From positions 2,976,001-3,040,000 of the forward strand of contig NC_067203.1 in NCBI RefSeq assembly GCF_026262505.1: DNA of 64,000 nucleotides, written 5' to 3'. The translations under genes were made by a program, and so were the position numbers. The notes beneath the pieces are model-generated. The model made no database searches. It was given only the letters and a program-made list of their open reading frames with translations, and was not told where the DNA came from. Shown piece after piece: positions 9,633 through 19,003 of this stretch (positions within the stretch are counted from its first letter, which is position 1; each line of letters opens with the position of its first letter). The DNA is from Trichomonas vaginalis G3. Its lineage: Eukaryota; Parabasalia; Trichomonadida; Trichomonadidae.

Positions 9633-10547
9633 ATGTTAGCAACAACAGCACCAAACTCGTTAGTCATGAACCCAACTTCAATGTTAGTAGAGATGAAAAG
9701 CTTCATTCCTTCTTCATATACTTTCGAAACAGAAATCCAGAAGATAAAGCAAGAACTTCTCCAAGGAGATTTAGATTGCACTGCGAAAGATGAAACAAAT
9801 GAAGAATATCTTTATGAAATGCAGGATATTATTGACCATCTACCTAAACTTCCTGAAATACAACAACAAAAGCTCACTATTCCTGAATTCGATGAAATAG
9901 AAGTCAAAGCAACTGACTCGGTAGAAATAAAGAAGTTCATACGTAAGGTTAACTATGAGTTTCTTGGATTTCATTGCAACCACAAAGTCATGGACAAAGA
10001 TTGCGACATGTTATATAAGAATGTTTCTGACATATATAAATCGGAGGAGTTTAAGACCTACGACAACTTTGTTTCGTTAGTTGCTGAATGTGTATGGCAG
10101 ATAAGAGATAAAGATAAAAGAGGTAAAGTATGGAACGAACAAATAAAACCAGCAACTTTTGAGTTAAAGAAAACCATTGACGCTATAGTTGTACTTGCAG
10201 GACAAATTTCAATGTACAATGCTAAAATGAACCCACAATGTTCTAAATGTAAAGCAGCAATGAGGAAATATAACTACTCCGTCAAAGAGATAGAACGTAT
10301 GCGAAACGACTATGCTGACTTAAAGAAAGAAGCAGAGAAACCAGCAGAAAATAAAATGGACATGTTAGAATTTCTAAACAAAAACTATCCAACTGCTGAC
10401 GATTTCCTTCTTTCAGATGTCAAGAAGAAATATAAAGATACATTCAATATTGTGAAAACTTTTGACATACTGACAGAAGAAATAGAAGCCACAAAATTGT
10501 TTAGAATTTCAAATATACATCGTACAATTCATGTAAAACGCTTATAA
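9633..10547 (+). CDS. Hypothetical Maverick protein, 304 residues
   Basis: No family recognised. It is helical and charged with a Cys pair (NPQCSKCKAAMRKYN, ~residue 200) that could be half of a zinc site, followed by a coiled-coil-like stretch and a C-terminal ~60 residues of winged-helix-like composition (FLNKNYPTADDFLLSDVKKKY...). Preceded by a T-rich leader. It is flanked on both sides by palindrome repeats and KilA-N material, so it belongs to the accessory zone of element A. Confidence 0.5.
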   Translation: MLATTAPNSLVMNPTSMLVEMKSFIPSSYTFETEIQKIKQELLQGDLDCTAKDETNEEYLYEMQDIIDHLPKLPEIQQQKLTIPEFDEIEVKATDSVEIKKFIRKVNYEFLGFHCNHKVMDKDCDMLYKNVSDIYKSEEFKTYDNFVSLVAECVWQIRDKDKRGKVWNEQIKPATFELKKTIDAIVVLAGQISMYNAKMNPQCSKCKAAMRKYNYSVKEIERMRNDYADLKKEAEKPAENKMDMLEFLNKNYPTADDFLLSDVKKKYKDTFNIVKTFDILTEEIEATKLFRISNIHRTIHVKRL

Positions 10548-10552
10548 AAAAA

Positions 10553-10914
10553 AGAGGTGAGAAAAGAGGTGAGAAAACGGGTGAGATCTCACCTCTTCAC
10601 CTAAAATATATTTTTGCTGAGTAAAATGACCAAATTTCATGAATTTCCTCATATGTTTGCTACCCTCGAAAAACTGAGGGAAGAGATTCCATTCGAAAAC
10701 AGTGAAAAAATGACCAAATTTCATTATATAACTGTTATTTTTGACGAAGAGAACTTTTGCACTTCGTTTAAAATACACTATTTTTGTGTTATTTTTTACG
10801 AAGAGAACTTTTGCACTTCGTCAAAAAAATCCCTGAAATCATATCTTTTATACAAAATTCAAGAGGTGAGAAAAGAGGTGAGAAAAGATGTGAGATCTCA
10901 CCTCTTCACCTAAA
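10553..10914. repeat. Palindrome unit pair, inverted orientation
   Basis: Two more copies of the GGTGAGATCTCACC-centred unit (10553-10610 and 10862-10914), now in the opposite orientation to those at 9014-9560. Each is followed by the same ACCTAAAATATATTTTTGCTGAGTAAAATG-type stretch that looks like a gene start. The copies flank a short KilA-N-like fragment. Confidence 0.6.
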
Positions 10915-11560
10915 ATATATTTTTGCTGAGTAAAATGACCAAATTTCATTATATAACTGTTATTTTTTGACGAAGAGAACTTTGACACTTCGTAAAAAAA
11001 ATCCCTGAAATCATATCTTTTATACAAAATTCATGAAGAATACGAGTGGGTTCAGTTTAACAAACAACTCCGTCTCATTCGTTCGGTCAAAGACGATATG
11101 TACCAAATGCAAAGTATTTTGACAGTATGTTTTGCTCCAGAAACCAAACACGCAGACGACTGGTTCAAAAACCAAAGCACACAAGAATTTTTGAGTGAAA
11201 TTTCTCTAGACCGACTTTTTTCGGTCTTGCATAAAACACATGAAAACAGTGAAAAAATGACCAAATTTCATTATATAACTGTTATTTTTTGACGAAGAGA
11301 ACTTTTGCACTTCGTAAAAAAAATCCCTGAAATCATATCTTTTATACAAGATAGAAAAAACCCAGTCGCCAAAACTCATGAAAATCGTGAAAAATTGCGA
11401 GTAGGGAAAAAACCCCAGTCGCCAAAAATCCCTGAAATCGTGAAAAAATGACCAAATTTCATTATATAACTGTTATTTTTGACGAAGAGAACTTTTGCAC
11501 TTCGTAAAAAAAATCCCTGAAATCATATCTTTTATACAAGATAGAAAAAATAAAGTTAGT
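10614..11560 (+). repeat. Dispersed ~100-bp repeats with KilA-N gene fragments
   Basis: No intact gene in about 1 kb. A unit running from ACCAAATTTCATTATATAAC through GACGAAGAGAACTTTTGCACTTCGT to CCCTGAAATCATATCTTTTATAC is present four times (about 10718, 10938, 11259, 11448). Each holds an ACGAAG/CTTCGT hairpin. Between copies lie partial copies of the KilA-N gene: 10626-10690 matches the part around FPHMFATL, and 11032-11215 matches residues ~10-70. Confidence 0.6.
11032..11215 (+). pseudogene. KilA-N gene fragment
   Basis: Encodes a stretch closely matching the intact gene at 12307-13134 (QLRLIRSVKDDMYQMQSIL, then ADDWFKNQSTQEFL), but only the part before the KilA-N core is present. A duplicated remnant. 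Confidence 0.6.
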
Positions 11561-11565
11561 TTTTT

Positions 11566-11603
11566 TAAAAAAATATTTTTTATTTTGTATGTAAAGACAG
11601 AAA
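11566..11603 (+). promoter_or_regulatory. Leader shared by the two KilA-N-type genes
   Basis: The block TTTTTTATTTTGTATGTAAAGACAGA lies directly before the ATG at 11604 and again before the ATG at 12307 (12281-12306), while the proteins differ. The conserved leader supports 12307 rather than 12289 as the start of the second gene and suggests a common promoter. Confidence 0.5.
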
Positions 11604-12218
11604 ATGACAAACACTGAGTTTGAAACAGTTAGAAAGATAGACAATGACACCAAAATGGTTAGAATATGTGATTTAAACGTAAGATACTCAAAGAAATACA
11701 ACAAATATTCTTTGTCAGACATTCTAACACTATCTGGAAAGAAAACATCCCACGACTGGGTTAGAACTGCTTCTACTCAGAAAATTTTGACAAGAAATCC
11801 TGAGCTTATGATATCGGTAAGATTCTATGGAACTGCAGCATATCTCATCGACAAAAGTCTTATACCAATAGTTTTGTTATGGTTAGACCCAGTTGTTGGA
11901 TATAACTTCATAACATATGGTTCATTCGATACGGAACGTTGCAGTGAAGGCTTACTTTACATCGTTCAGAAACCGAAGGACTTCAACACAAAAAGATATA
12001 AGATAGGAAGGACATATAATATAACTCAAAGATATGACAGTACAGTCAATAGAGTCAAGGTTGTGTTTGTTAACGATATGAGAGCTGCTGAAACAGAACT
12101 ACTTGAAAAGTTTGAGAAAATGTATGGTGCTCCCACGAAAGGTAAAGAAACGTTTGAAGTAGATGAGATAGATAAAGCTATAAAATTATTTGACGAAGTT
12201 GCTGAAAAATACATGTAA
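11604..12218 (+). CDS. KilA-N-like / T5orf172 (GIY-YIG-related) protein
   Basis: 204 residues. N-terminal ~115: a KilA-N/Bro-like DNA-binding region (KYSLSDILTLSGKKTSHDW, then a segment like the KilA-N helix pair). C-terminal ~90: LLYIVQKPKDFNTKRYKIGRT...QRYDS...AETELLEKFE, the layout of the T5orf172/MUG113 domain, a GIY-YIG nuclease relative. This two-domain architecture is known in phages and large DNA viruses. Probably an accessory DNA-binding or nicking protein of element A. Confidence 0.65.
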   Translation: MTNTEFETVRKIDNDTKMVRICDLNVRYSKKYNKYSLSDILTLSGKKTSHDWVRTASTQKILTRNPELMISVRFYGTAAYLIDKSLIPIVLLWLDPVVGYNFITYGSFDTERCSEGLLYIVQKPKDFNTKRYKIGRTYNITQRYDSTVNRVKVVFVNDMRAAETELLEKFEKMYGAPTKGKETFEVDEIDKAIKLFDEVAEKYM

Positions 12219-12306
12219 AGCGTTTATTTTTGGTCTTTTGTGAAAGTAAGAAAATAACGCTAATTTTTTATAAAATATTTTTTTTATTTTGTATGTAAAG
12301 ACAGAT

Positions 12307-13134
12307 ATGTCAACAACAGAGAACACAACAACTGCTATCGTTCATGAAGATATAAATGAAGAATATGAGTACATACAGTATAACAAACAGTTACGTCTCA
12401 TTCGTTCGGTCAAAGATGACATGTACCAAATGCAAAGTATTTTGAATGCTCTTCGTTCTACAAAGCAAGCATATCATTGGTTTGAAAACCAACAGACAAA
12501 AGAACTTTTAGAAGAATTTCCTCATATGTTTGCGACCCTCGGAAAACCGAGGGTCGAGATTCCGTACGAAAATCGTGAAAAATTGCCAAACGGTTTGAGA
12601 GGATATTATGTACATAGACTTTTAGTAAATGCTGTAGCAATGTGGGCTTCACCTCGTTATGCTTGTTATATTTTCATGATGTTAGATGAAATTCATAGAC
12701 AAGAACGTGAAGAGATGGAAAAGAAACTTCAAGCAAAAGATGAAGTCATTGAATCCAAAGACAAAAACATACAGAAAAGAATACCACGTTCGGTACCAAA
12801 AGGAAAGGAAAAGAACTATAAGTATATGATTTATACTGAAGAGATGGAAAATGAAGAAGACAGAGATATGGTTATGTTGCATTTAGTCAGAAGAAACAAC
12901 AAAAGCTTTTACGACCTTGCTAAGATTTACAAATCTGACAGAAATTGGTTCTATCGCGAAAACTTACCGATTTCAATGACCCCAAATGAAGATGTGAAAC
13001 AAATAGTTCAAGATACGTTACCTCAAACACACTATGATATTAAAGGTTGTACAATACTTACCTTCAAAGAAGATTTGCCGCTACTGAAAGAAAAAATAAC
13101 AGAGTATTTTGACAACTTCAAACAAGCAGAGTAA
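12307..13134 (+). CDS. KilA-N domain protein
   Basis: 275 residues from the start at 12307. KilA-N core at ~60-140: WFENQQTKELL..., RGYYVHRLLVNAVAMW, SPRYACYIFMML, the typical 'G-Y-V-H...A-W-SP' pattern. A coiled-coil linker follows (~135-165), then a C-terminal ~100-residue domain (YKYMIYTEEME...) that resembles the region following KilA-N in poxvirus-like and trichomonad proteins. KilA-N proteins bind DNA and are greatly amplified in this genome. A perfect 9-bp-stem hairpin lies inside the coding region (12534-12555). Confidence 0.75.
   Translation: MSTTENTTTAIVHEDINEEYEYIQYNKQLRLIRSVKDDMYQMQSILNALRSTKQAYHWFENQQTKELLEEFPHMFATLGKPRVEIPYENREKLPNGLRGYYVHRLLVNAVAMWASPRYACYIFMMLDEIHRQEREEMEKKLQAKDEVIESKDKNIQKRIPRSVPKGKEKNYKYMIYTEEMENEEDRDMVMLHLVRRNNKSFYDLAKIYKSDRNWFYRENLPISMTPNEDVKQIVQDTLPQTHYDIKGCTILTFKEDLPLLKEKITEYFDNFKQAE
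12534..12555. other. GC-rich mini-hairpin inside a KilA-N gene
   Basis: GACCCTCGG-AAAA-CCGAGGGTC: perfect 9-bp stem with a 4-nt loop, within coding sequence. A diverged version (CCCTCGAAAAACTGAGGG) lies at about 10662 in the fragment copy. One of a set of such hairpins in the window. Confidence 0.8.
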
Positions 13135-13228
13135 ATGAACCATTTATTTTTCAAGCTTGACTTCAGATGGCTCAGGTAGCTCTATAAGGTCAATTGTCTT
13201 GTCAAATCCTTCTGGCATTCCGAGTCCT

Positions 13229-13407
13229 TCCTTCCGACAGGAAAAAATTTTCCTTCCAACAGGAAAAAATTTTCCTTCCAACAGGAAAAAATTTTCCTTC
13301 CAACAGGAAAAATTTTCCTTCCAACAGGAAAAAATTTTCCTTCCGACAGGAAAAAATTTTCCTTCCAACAGGAAAAAATTTTCCTTCCAACAGGAAAAAT
13401 TTTTCCA
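13229..13407. repeat. 22-bp palindromic tandem array 1 (8 units)
   Basis: Eight units of TTTTCCTTCCRACAGGAAAAAA with R = A or G and occasional loss of one A. Units are self-complementary at their ends (TTTTCC/GGAAAA) and each junction reads GGAAAAAATTTTCC, so the array can fold as a chain of hairpins. All six frames stay open because the unit is short and lacks stops, so the long frames here are not genes. Upstream (13144-13215, minus strand) are ~20 codons ending SEVKLEK that may be the remnant of a gene cut by the array. Confidence 0.85.
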
Positions 13408-13477
13408 GTTGTCCGTCCGTAAACCATTCAAATTTTCGAAAATTGAGAACTTTTTGGTCGAACTTCAGAAAAAGTTT

Positions 13478-13625
13478 TTCCTTCCGACAGGAAAAAATTT
13501 TCCTTCCGACAGGAAAAAATTTTCCTTCCGACAGGAAAAAATTTTCCTTCCAACAGGAAAAAATTTTCCTTCCGACAGGAAGAACTCTTCCTTCCAACAG
13601 GAAAATATTTTCCTTCCGACAGGAC
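13478..13625. repeat. 22-bp palindromic tandem array 2 (7 units)
   Basis: Seven more units of the same 22-bp repeat, separated from array 1 by ~70 bases of unique AT-rich sequence. Most units here have the GACAGG form, most in array 1 the AACAGG form, so the arrays have expanded partly on their own. No spacers, so not CRISPR. Confidence 0.85.
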
Positions 13626-13726
13626 ACAAACGAATGTCCGACGTACCACCAACCGAGTCCATTCCAAAGCCAGAAGAACCGAAAGCTGCAGAACCACAAC
13701 AGACTAAGACTAAACACTTACATTTT

Positions 13727-14598
13727 TTACGCTTGACTTTTTACAATTTGAACTTTGTTTGCGTAGATATGAATTCTGAAAGAAGTATGAGGGTCTTGTA
13801 TGACTTTGTACTTCTCCCATAGTTCATGTCTGTCAAACTTACCTGCCATGGACTCTTTCATAAGTTCCATGAAATCGTCTTCGGACAATCCGGGGAAAAG
13901 TACAATGTCAGTAAGTATTCTCTTTACATCCTTACTTAAACTCTTTGCTGTCTGTACACAAATGACAACTGAAATGTTAAAGTGTCTGAGCTTCTTAAGA
14001 ATTCGACACATGTCTTGTCTCTGTTCTTTAACAAAGGATGAGAGGCGAAATCATCTAAGATAAGAAGACACTATGAGGGTATGTCTTCCAATCGTAAGAT
14101 TGCAATTTCTTCGAAATGTATTCTATCTCTTTCTGTTTGTTTCTGAAGTGTTTCTTCTCTAATATTCTCTGCATTTCCTCATTTGGGTCTTTAAACTTCG
14201 AATTTATATACTCATTTATAGCATTGTACTTCAAAACCCTTCTTTGGTACTTTTTATCCAATCTAACAACTCAGTATCCTTTATACATACTAACTTAGAC
14301 TTCTTTATAATATCTTTGAACGAATTGACGGTTTGGTCAAATTGACCAGAAGTACTACAAATGACAACTAACTCATAGAATGGGTTCTTCTCATCTAGTT
14401 CTTGTTGTTGTGCAGCCATTTTAAGATAAGTGAAAGTCTTACCCGACCCAGGTGGTGCAATTAGACCTGTTATACCATTCTGAGCAATAAGAACTTGTCA
14501 TGTATGGGTTTTATCTGAGCATTTTCCAACTTCCTCTTGTTCTTATTTAAAACATTCTCAAATTTTTTGTCAATGTCAGCAAACTTTTTTTCTAACAT
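13727..14598 (-). pseudogene. ATP: Packaging ATPase, FtsK/HerA-A32 type (element A)
   Basis: The P-loop APPGSGKT lies near 14450. A central helical part and a C-terminal part (VVICVQTA, then ILTDIVLFPGLSEDDF) follow in order. Those C-terminal strands match the intact ATPase of element D (57319-58206). Role: pumps DNA into the capsid. Broken, about three breaks. The start at 14598 is 37 bp from the divergent gene at 14636. Confidence 0.7.
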
Positions 14599-14635
14599 AT
14601 TTTTAGAAAAAATTAAAATTTTTATCTTTTAGAAA

Positions 14636-15089
14636 ATGTCTAGCGATTTCGCTATCTATATTCGAGACAAGCTTTTCGACAGCAAAACATCTGTCGACCA
14701 TAAAATCTTACATAGTGTAAACAAGAAAGGGGAATTTGTTCTAAAGTTCTGTTTCTGGGAATATGACAAGAACCATAAAACATTAAGCAGAGCAGTCTTA
14801 AAATTTGTCAATGACAGACTTGTTGACAGAGATGACACCGATTGGAAAGATGAAGTCCAACAAAAGTTCTTAGAATGCAAAGAAGACACATGCGGTGTTT
14901 CTTGAAGATGAAATAGAAAACAGAATAGATGAGCTATTAAAGGACAAAGAACTTTTACATAAATATGGTTGCGCCAAATTTGACATAACTCCACCAGAAA
15001 AGAAGAAGAAAGAAAAGAAAGAAAAGAAAGTAGAAGAAGAGAAGAAAGAACCAGAGCCAGTTCCAGAGAAAAAGAAATTTGACATGTAA
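14636..15089 (+). pseudogene. Hypothetical Maverick protein with Lys/Glu-rich tail
   Basis: The first ~85 residues are globular (MSSDFAIYIRDKLFD...FCFWEYDKNHKTL). The last part is a KKKEKKEKK/EEEKKEPEP low-complexity tail ending KKKFDM. No family recognised. Broken, about one break. It sits between the ATPase and the SSB-like gene and could be a nucleic-acid-binding or scaffold protein. Confidence 0.4.
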
Positions 15090-15105
15090 AAATAAAATTT
15101 TATTT

Positions 15106-15523
15106 TTAGAACATTTCTGGGTCAATGTCAATGTTCTCTTCCTCTTTAGGAGCAAACACTGGCTTAGACTCTAATAGCTTTTTACCCAATTTACCTTGAA
15201 CTTCAACTATCTTAGACTCATAATATTCATAGTCGTCTGCTTTCTTTGGTTCAAAGGTATAACAGTTTGTATGCTTTGCCTTCTTTAAGGTTTGAGAACC
15301 TTCTGTCAAAACTTTCTTTGACTGTTAACAAACCTTCTATGTCTAAGTCTTCAAATTTCGCACCATTTTTAGTCACAATAGCAAACTTAACTGGTTCGAT
15401 GTTCCAAACTTTGCTGAATGAAGACTTTTCAAAATGGTAGAAGTAAACATTCAAATATGTGAATGGGTCTAGTTCTTCTTTAAGTCCTGACATGTACTTA
15501 TTTACTGAGATGAATTTCGTCAT
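15106..15523 (-). pseudogene. SSB-like acidic-tailed Maverick protein (element A)
   Basis: Homologue of 24836-25309 and 54121-54585. The N terminus MTKFISVNKYMSGLKEEL...LNVYFYHFE matches their 'F-SVN-LM--L...VDVYFD--I' block, followed by an NIEPVKFAIVTKNG segment; the tail is acidic and ends EENIDIDPEMF. An acidic tail with a final aromatic residue is characteristic of single-strand DNA-binding proteins such as T7 gp2.5, so an SSB role is proposed, not shown. Broken, about one break. Confidence 0.5.
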
Positions 15524-15545
15524 CTTTTCTATCGGATAAAAAATA
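15524..15545 (-). promoter_or_regulatory. Repeated leader TATCCGATAGAAAA
   Basis: The minus-strand bases before the ATG at 15523 read TTTTTTATCCGATAGAAAAG. The same string, with one more A, precedes the ATG of the next gene (15894-15916). The proteins are unrelated, so this is a likely promoter element. Confidence 0.45.
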
Positions 15546-15572
15546 TTTTTTTTTAAAATTTACTCAGAAAAA

Positions 15573-15893
15573 TTATTTCTTTCTATATTTGCCATTCCGA
15601 ACTTCGAAAAGATGTTTTATACCAGCATAGAATTTTTCTCTAGAGCTTGGTCTTATATCGTTTTCATGACAATATTTTCTATATTCTTCATATAAAGCCT
15701 TTTTTTCATACATTTCATAAGGACAATCTAACCAGAATAGCGCATATCCATTTTCGTTATCTAGGTCTCTATATGTTTCTTCTGTTTGTAGAATTTCGCT
15801 TTCTCTATTTAGTTCTATGTCTATATATTGTGGCTTAAAAAGATGTGGGCAAGAAGGGTCTGGCGCTATGTAAAAAGTTAATTTTTCTGTCAT
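15573..15893 (-). CDS. Small protein with helicase-tail (winged-helix-like) domain
   Basis: 106 residues. The last ~55 (YEMYEKKALYEEYRKYCHEN...FYAGIKHLFEVRNGKYRKK) match the C-terminal ~55 residues of the neighbouring SF3 helicase (SLYDSYKQYCQEYG...LLDVQNGVYTKK). In D5-type primase-helicases this tail is a winged-helix domain. The first ~50 residues are unlike the helicase. So it is a stand-alone relative of the helicase tail, perhaps a loader or regulator, with its own repeated leader. Confidence 0.55.
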   Translation of the reverse strand: MTEKLTFYIAPDPSCPHLFKPQYIDIELNRESEILQTEETYRDLDNENGYALFWLDCPYEMYEKKALYEEYRKYCHENDIRPSSREKFYAGIKHLFEVRNGKYRKK

Positions 15894-15931
15894 CTTTTTC
15901 TATCGGATAAAAAAAATATTTTTTTTAAAAT

Positions 15932-17167
15932 TTACTCATAAAAATTTTTCTTTGTATATACACCATTCTGTACGTCTAAAAGACTTTTGACATTTGCCAA
16001 GAATGTTTGTTTAGATGCTGTCATATAACCATATTCTTGACAATATTGTTTATACGAATCGTACAATGACCTTTCATCTAAACACTCAAAGTCAGTTTCA
16101 TCTATGAACAGTTCATATACACTCTTGTTTGCTTCTAACAATGTTTGTCTCTCTTCTGTATGTGGAATTTGTCTTGGATTGAACTTAGAAATATCTAATG
16201 TCATGAAATATGAGAACAAGTGGTTGTAAAAGTCAGATGTCAAAGTTTCTGCTAAGTCGTCAAAATATTCTGTATCTTGCATATGAGCTTCTGACGTTCT
16301 GACAACTACATATCTTCTGTCAGAACTTTCTAACTTCATCGGAACAACATTGTTTGAAACCATAATGAAGTTTGCAACATTTTCACAAACTCTTTGGTCT
16401 TTATACTTTCTTTCAACAACTCCAACTTTGTCTGTTATAAGACTCTTCAAAGCATCTGAGTTCAAAACTTTTGTTGTATCTATACTTTGAAGTTCATTGC
16501 AAACTATAAGTTTCATATTCTCTATTGAGGAGTTAAACTTGCCACAGATGTTTTCTAAGTTTGTCATATTAGGGTTCGAATAACCTTCTAACAGTTTGCA
16601 TAAGATATCTGTAAAGAAAGTATTCTTACCAGTTCCTTGTTTTCCAATTATAATGAGAGCAGTTTCATTTTTAGCACTTGGATGTTGTAAGATGTTTGCA
16701 AACCAACATAAGATATACTCATAAACCTTTTCGTTTCCATTGCATATAATTTCTTTGACATGGTCTAACCAAGCTTCTATAATATTTTCTTTCCATTCTA
16801 CTTGTTCATATTTATATCCAGTGAAGATAGAATAGAAGTTGGAGAAGGTGTATAAAACTTTATACCACGAACTGAAAAATCTTCTAACTTTGACAATAAG
16901 ATATCCCAAGCATCTAACATCTTCATGCCAACTTGTACGACTTTTATTTTCTTAAGTTTCTGTCTACATTCTTGTTCTGAAACTATTGTTGCTCTTGGTT
17001 TGTTAAAGACTAACATCCCATTCTTTCATAACATAACATTCTGGGGCAGAGTCGACATAAATGACTAAACGTTTCAAATTCTCGACTGCTTTGTTATAGT
17101 CTCGAAATGGACAATATTTCTGAATGCTGGAAGTCATAAAAAATCTGAAACATCTATTCTGTACATT
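15932..17167 (-). pseudogene. Superfamily 3 (D5-like) helicase
   Basis: The main frame (15932-16909) holds an SF3 module: Walker A IIIGKQGTGKN, Walker B MKLIVCNEL, motif C NFIMVSNNVVP, arginine-finger segment SSDRRYVVVRTS, then a winged-helix-like C-terminal tail. Upstream pieces up to ~17167 carry the preceding domain. This would unwind DNA for PolB. SF3 helicases occur in some Maverick and virophage lineages instead of, or beside, other replication genes; none is seen in elements B-D. Broken, about two breaks. Confidence 0.7.
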
Positions 17168-17196
17168 TTTATAAAAATAAAAAAAATATTATTTTT

Positions 17197-17979
17197 TTAT
17201 TCTTGAGCTATTTGTTGCATTTGTTCTTGAGCTATTTGTTGTTGAAGTTGTTCTTGTAATACAATACTTTCACCAGTTGCATCTTCCAATTCGAAACTTT
17301 CTGCCGTCATTGACAAATACATAGGACATAAAAGTTTTACAGGAACAAAGTTTGCGTCAACTAAGGTTAAGTTTATGTTTGCTAAAGTGTTTGAGTTTAC
17401 TAAAGCTGAAAACTCTGCATTCGAATGAACAATAGGCAAACCAGCAGAGAATGTGTTATTATACGCATAAGTATCTTTTGGTCATAGTAGTTTCTGTCGA
17501 CATTCGAATAACACTTTGAACCTAAGTTTGAAACAATATATAAAATGTGTACTTAAAGTCAATGGAACAGACATTCCTTGTATGACACCTTTTCCTGTTA
17601 TAGGAAACTGTTGGTAGTAAAAACCAGATATAAGTTTTGTATTATAGCTCATATTGTTTTAGTAAACTCAGTCGGACATCCAAACATAATGAAACCTGCT
17701 CTAGTTGCAGCACATGTTACACCCGTACTTAAAGTATTAAATAAGTCAACAAAACCTGTTGGTGGTATATCTGAGTAAGTATCTTCAAAGGAGTATTTTT
17801 TACCATTTCACAACAATAAAATCTTCTGGTGTCAAAAGAGCAAAACAAGCTTTAGTCGTCATTGTGTTTAAGGTTAGTTTACAATATCGTCCTTGAGGAC
17901 TTTGTAAGTTTGTTGTTATAGAATTATATGACTCAGGGTTTTTAGTCGTAATAGTATAAACCACTATGTCTTCTGCCAT
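17197..17979 (-). pseudogene. Minor capsid (penton-like) protein, element A
   Basis: The start MAEDIVVYTITTKNP matches 1925-2036. The last part (INLTLVDANFVPVKLLCPMYLSMTAESFE) has the 'strand-LVD--G-PV-L-strand' ending typical of Polinton single-jelly-roll minor capsid proteins. A Gln-rich tail (QQIAQEQMQQIAQE) follows. Broken, about two breaks. Confidence 0.5.
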
Positions 17980-17984
17980 TTTAC

Positions 17985-18565
17985 TTAGCAAATAAATTTT
18001 AATGAAATGTTGTGGTCGTCAAATATTTTTATAACGTCTGGGAAACTATATTTTAAGTTCAACGTTTCACCTCCTTTCATAACGTATATCTTGTCAATGA
18101 CATTATATGAAACACCACAGCAACTAACGTCGGGTTCTATTTCTTTGATGTTTATATCGTCTGCCTCTGTCAAAAGTTTCAATAGTTCTTTCAAAACTTC
18201 ATAGGTGCAATGACATATGAGTTCACTTTTACAGGGTTGTGTTCGACCAAGTTTAACATTATACTTAAAGCTTGACAAATCTTCTCCTGAGTTTGAAGTT
18301 TGTCTTTCAGTTGTTGGTAGTCGTTTCGAATATCTGCAACAGAACTTAAGTCTCTGCTAACTTCAGGGTATGTTGGTTGTTCTTTTACAGGAACTATTGT
18401 TATACCATTTTCGTCTTCGTATGGTTTCCCCACTTCAACATCTCTGTCTTTGACATTGACAACAACACTTTGACTGTTTGTTTGAGTTGGTGAATTTAAC
18501 TTCACATCTGCCACCGCCATTAAACCTTTTGAAACACTTACGCTTCTATTTTTCGGAAATGACAT
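17985..18565 (-). pseudogene. CCG-motif Maverick protein (element A)
   Basis: Near-identical to 1339-1920, with the same C-C-G core and ISLKFIC end. The start at 18565 is chosen because it lies 18 bp from the divergent ATG at 18584, as in the other copy. Broken, about one break. Confidence 0.6.
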
Positions 18566-18583
18566 TTTACTTAGAATAAAAAG

Positions 18584-19003
18584 ATGGACGTATTTGAGTA
18601 TCTCTTCGAATTGAAGCAGAACAAAGTTTACACACACAAACAATACAAGTTCATTGACAGAATAGTTCTTTACACAAACAATGGAAAATGTTATAGAATA
18701 GCAGTCTTTGCTGAACCAAAATATTTTCATAAAGCAAAGAAAGTTGGTATAACTGAAATGGTGAAAGTTCTTGAAGCAGACAAAAATATAACTTCAAAAC
18801 TTACAGATATTTCTAAAGGTAAGTTTATAATACAATATTATGTCAAAACTGGCGTACTGTCAATATTTGACGGAGAGAAGTCAGTTCAAGAACAACTTAC
18901 TGACCTGCTGCCAAAATCTGCTCGATGGAAGCTGTCGTTATGCCAATCTGAGGAGCCCCAGCAGGTTTCATCGAACGAATCTTCAAAAGAGCATCTTCCG
19001 TGA
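18584..19003 (+). CDS. Maverick hypothetical protein, 139 residues (second copy)
   Basis: Same protein as 901-1320 with a handful of substitutions (for example FEYL for FGYL near the start). The C-terminal ~35 codons again overlap the capsid gene antisense. The open frame is kept in both copies. Function unknown. Confidence 0.6.
   Translation: MDVFEYLFELKQNKVYTHKQYKFIDRIVLYTNNGKCYRIAVFAEPKYFHKAKKVGITEMVKVLEADKNITSKLTDISKGKFIIQYYVKTGVLSIFDGEKSVQEQLTDLLPKSARWKLSLCQSEEPQQVSSNESSKEHLP

Noticed and set aside
13229-13625. CRISPR array
   Set aside because: Units follow each other directly with no unique spacers, and the genome is eukaryotic.
13144-13822. Long frames in all directions through the 22-bp arrays
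   Set aside because: The repeat lacks stops and its length is not a multiple of three, so all frames stay open; the products are repetitive and mutually incompatible.
13634-13822. Possible small gene MSDVPPTESIPKPEEP
   Set aside because: Proline-rich start looks plausible, but the frame runs antisense into the ATPase end and has no clear leader.
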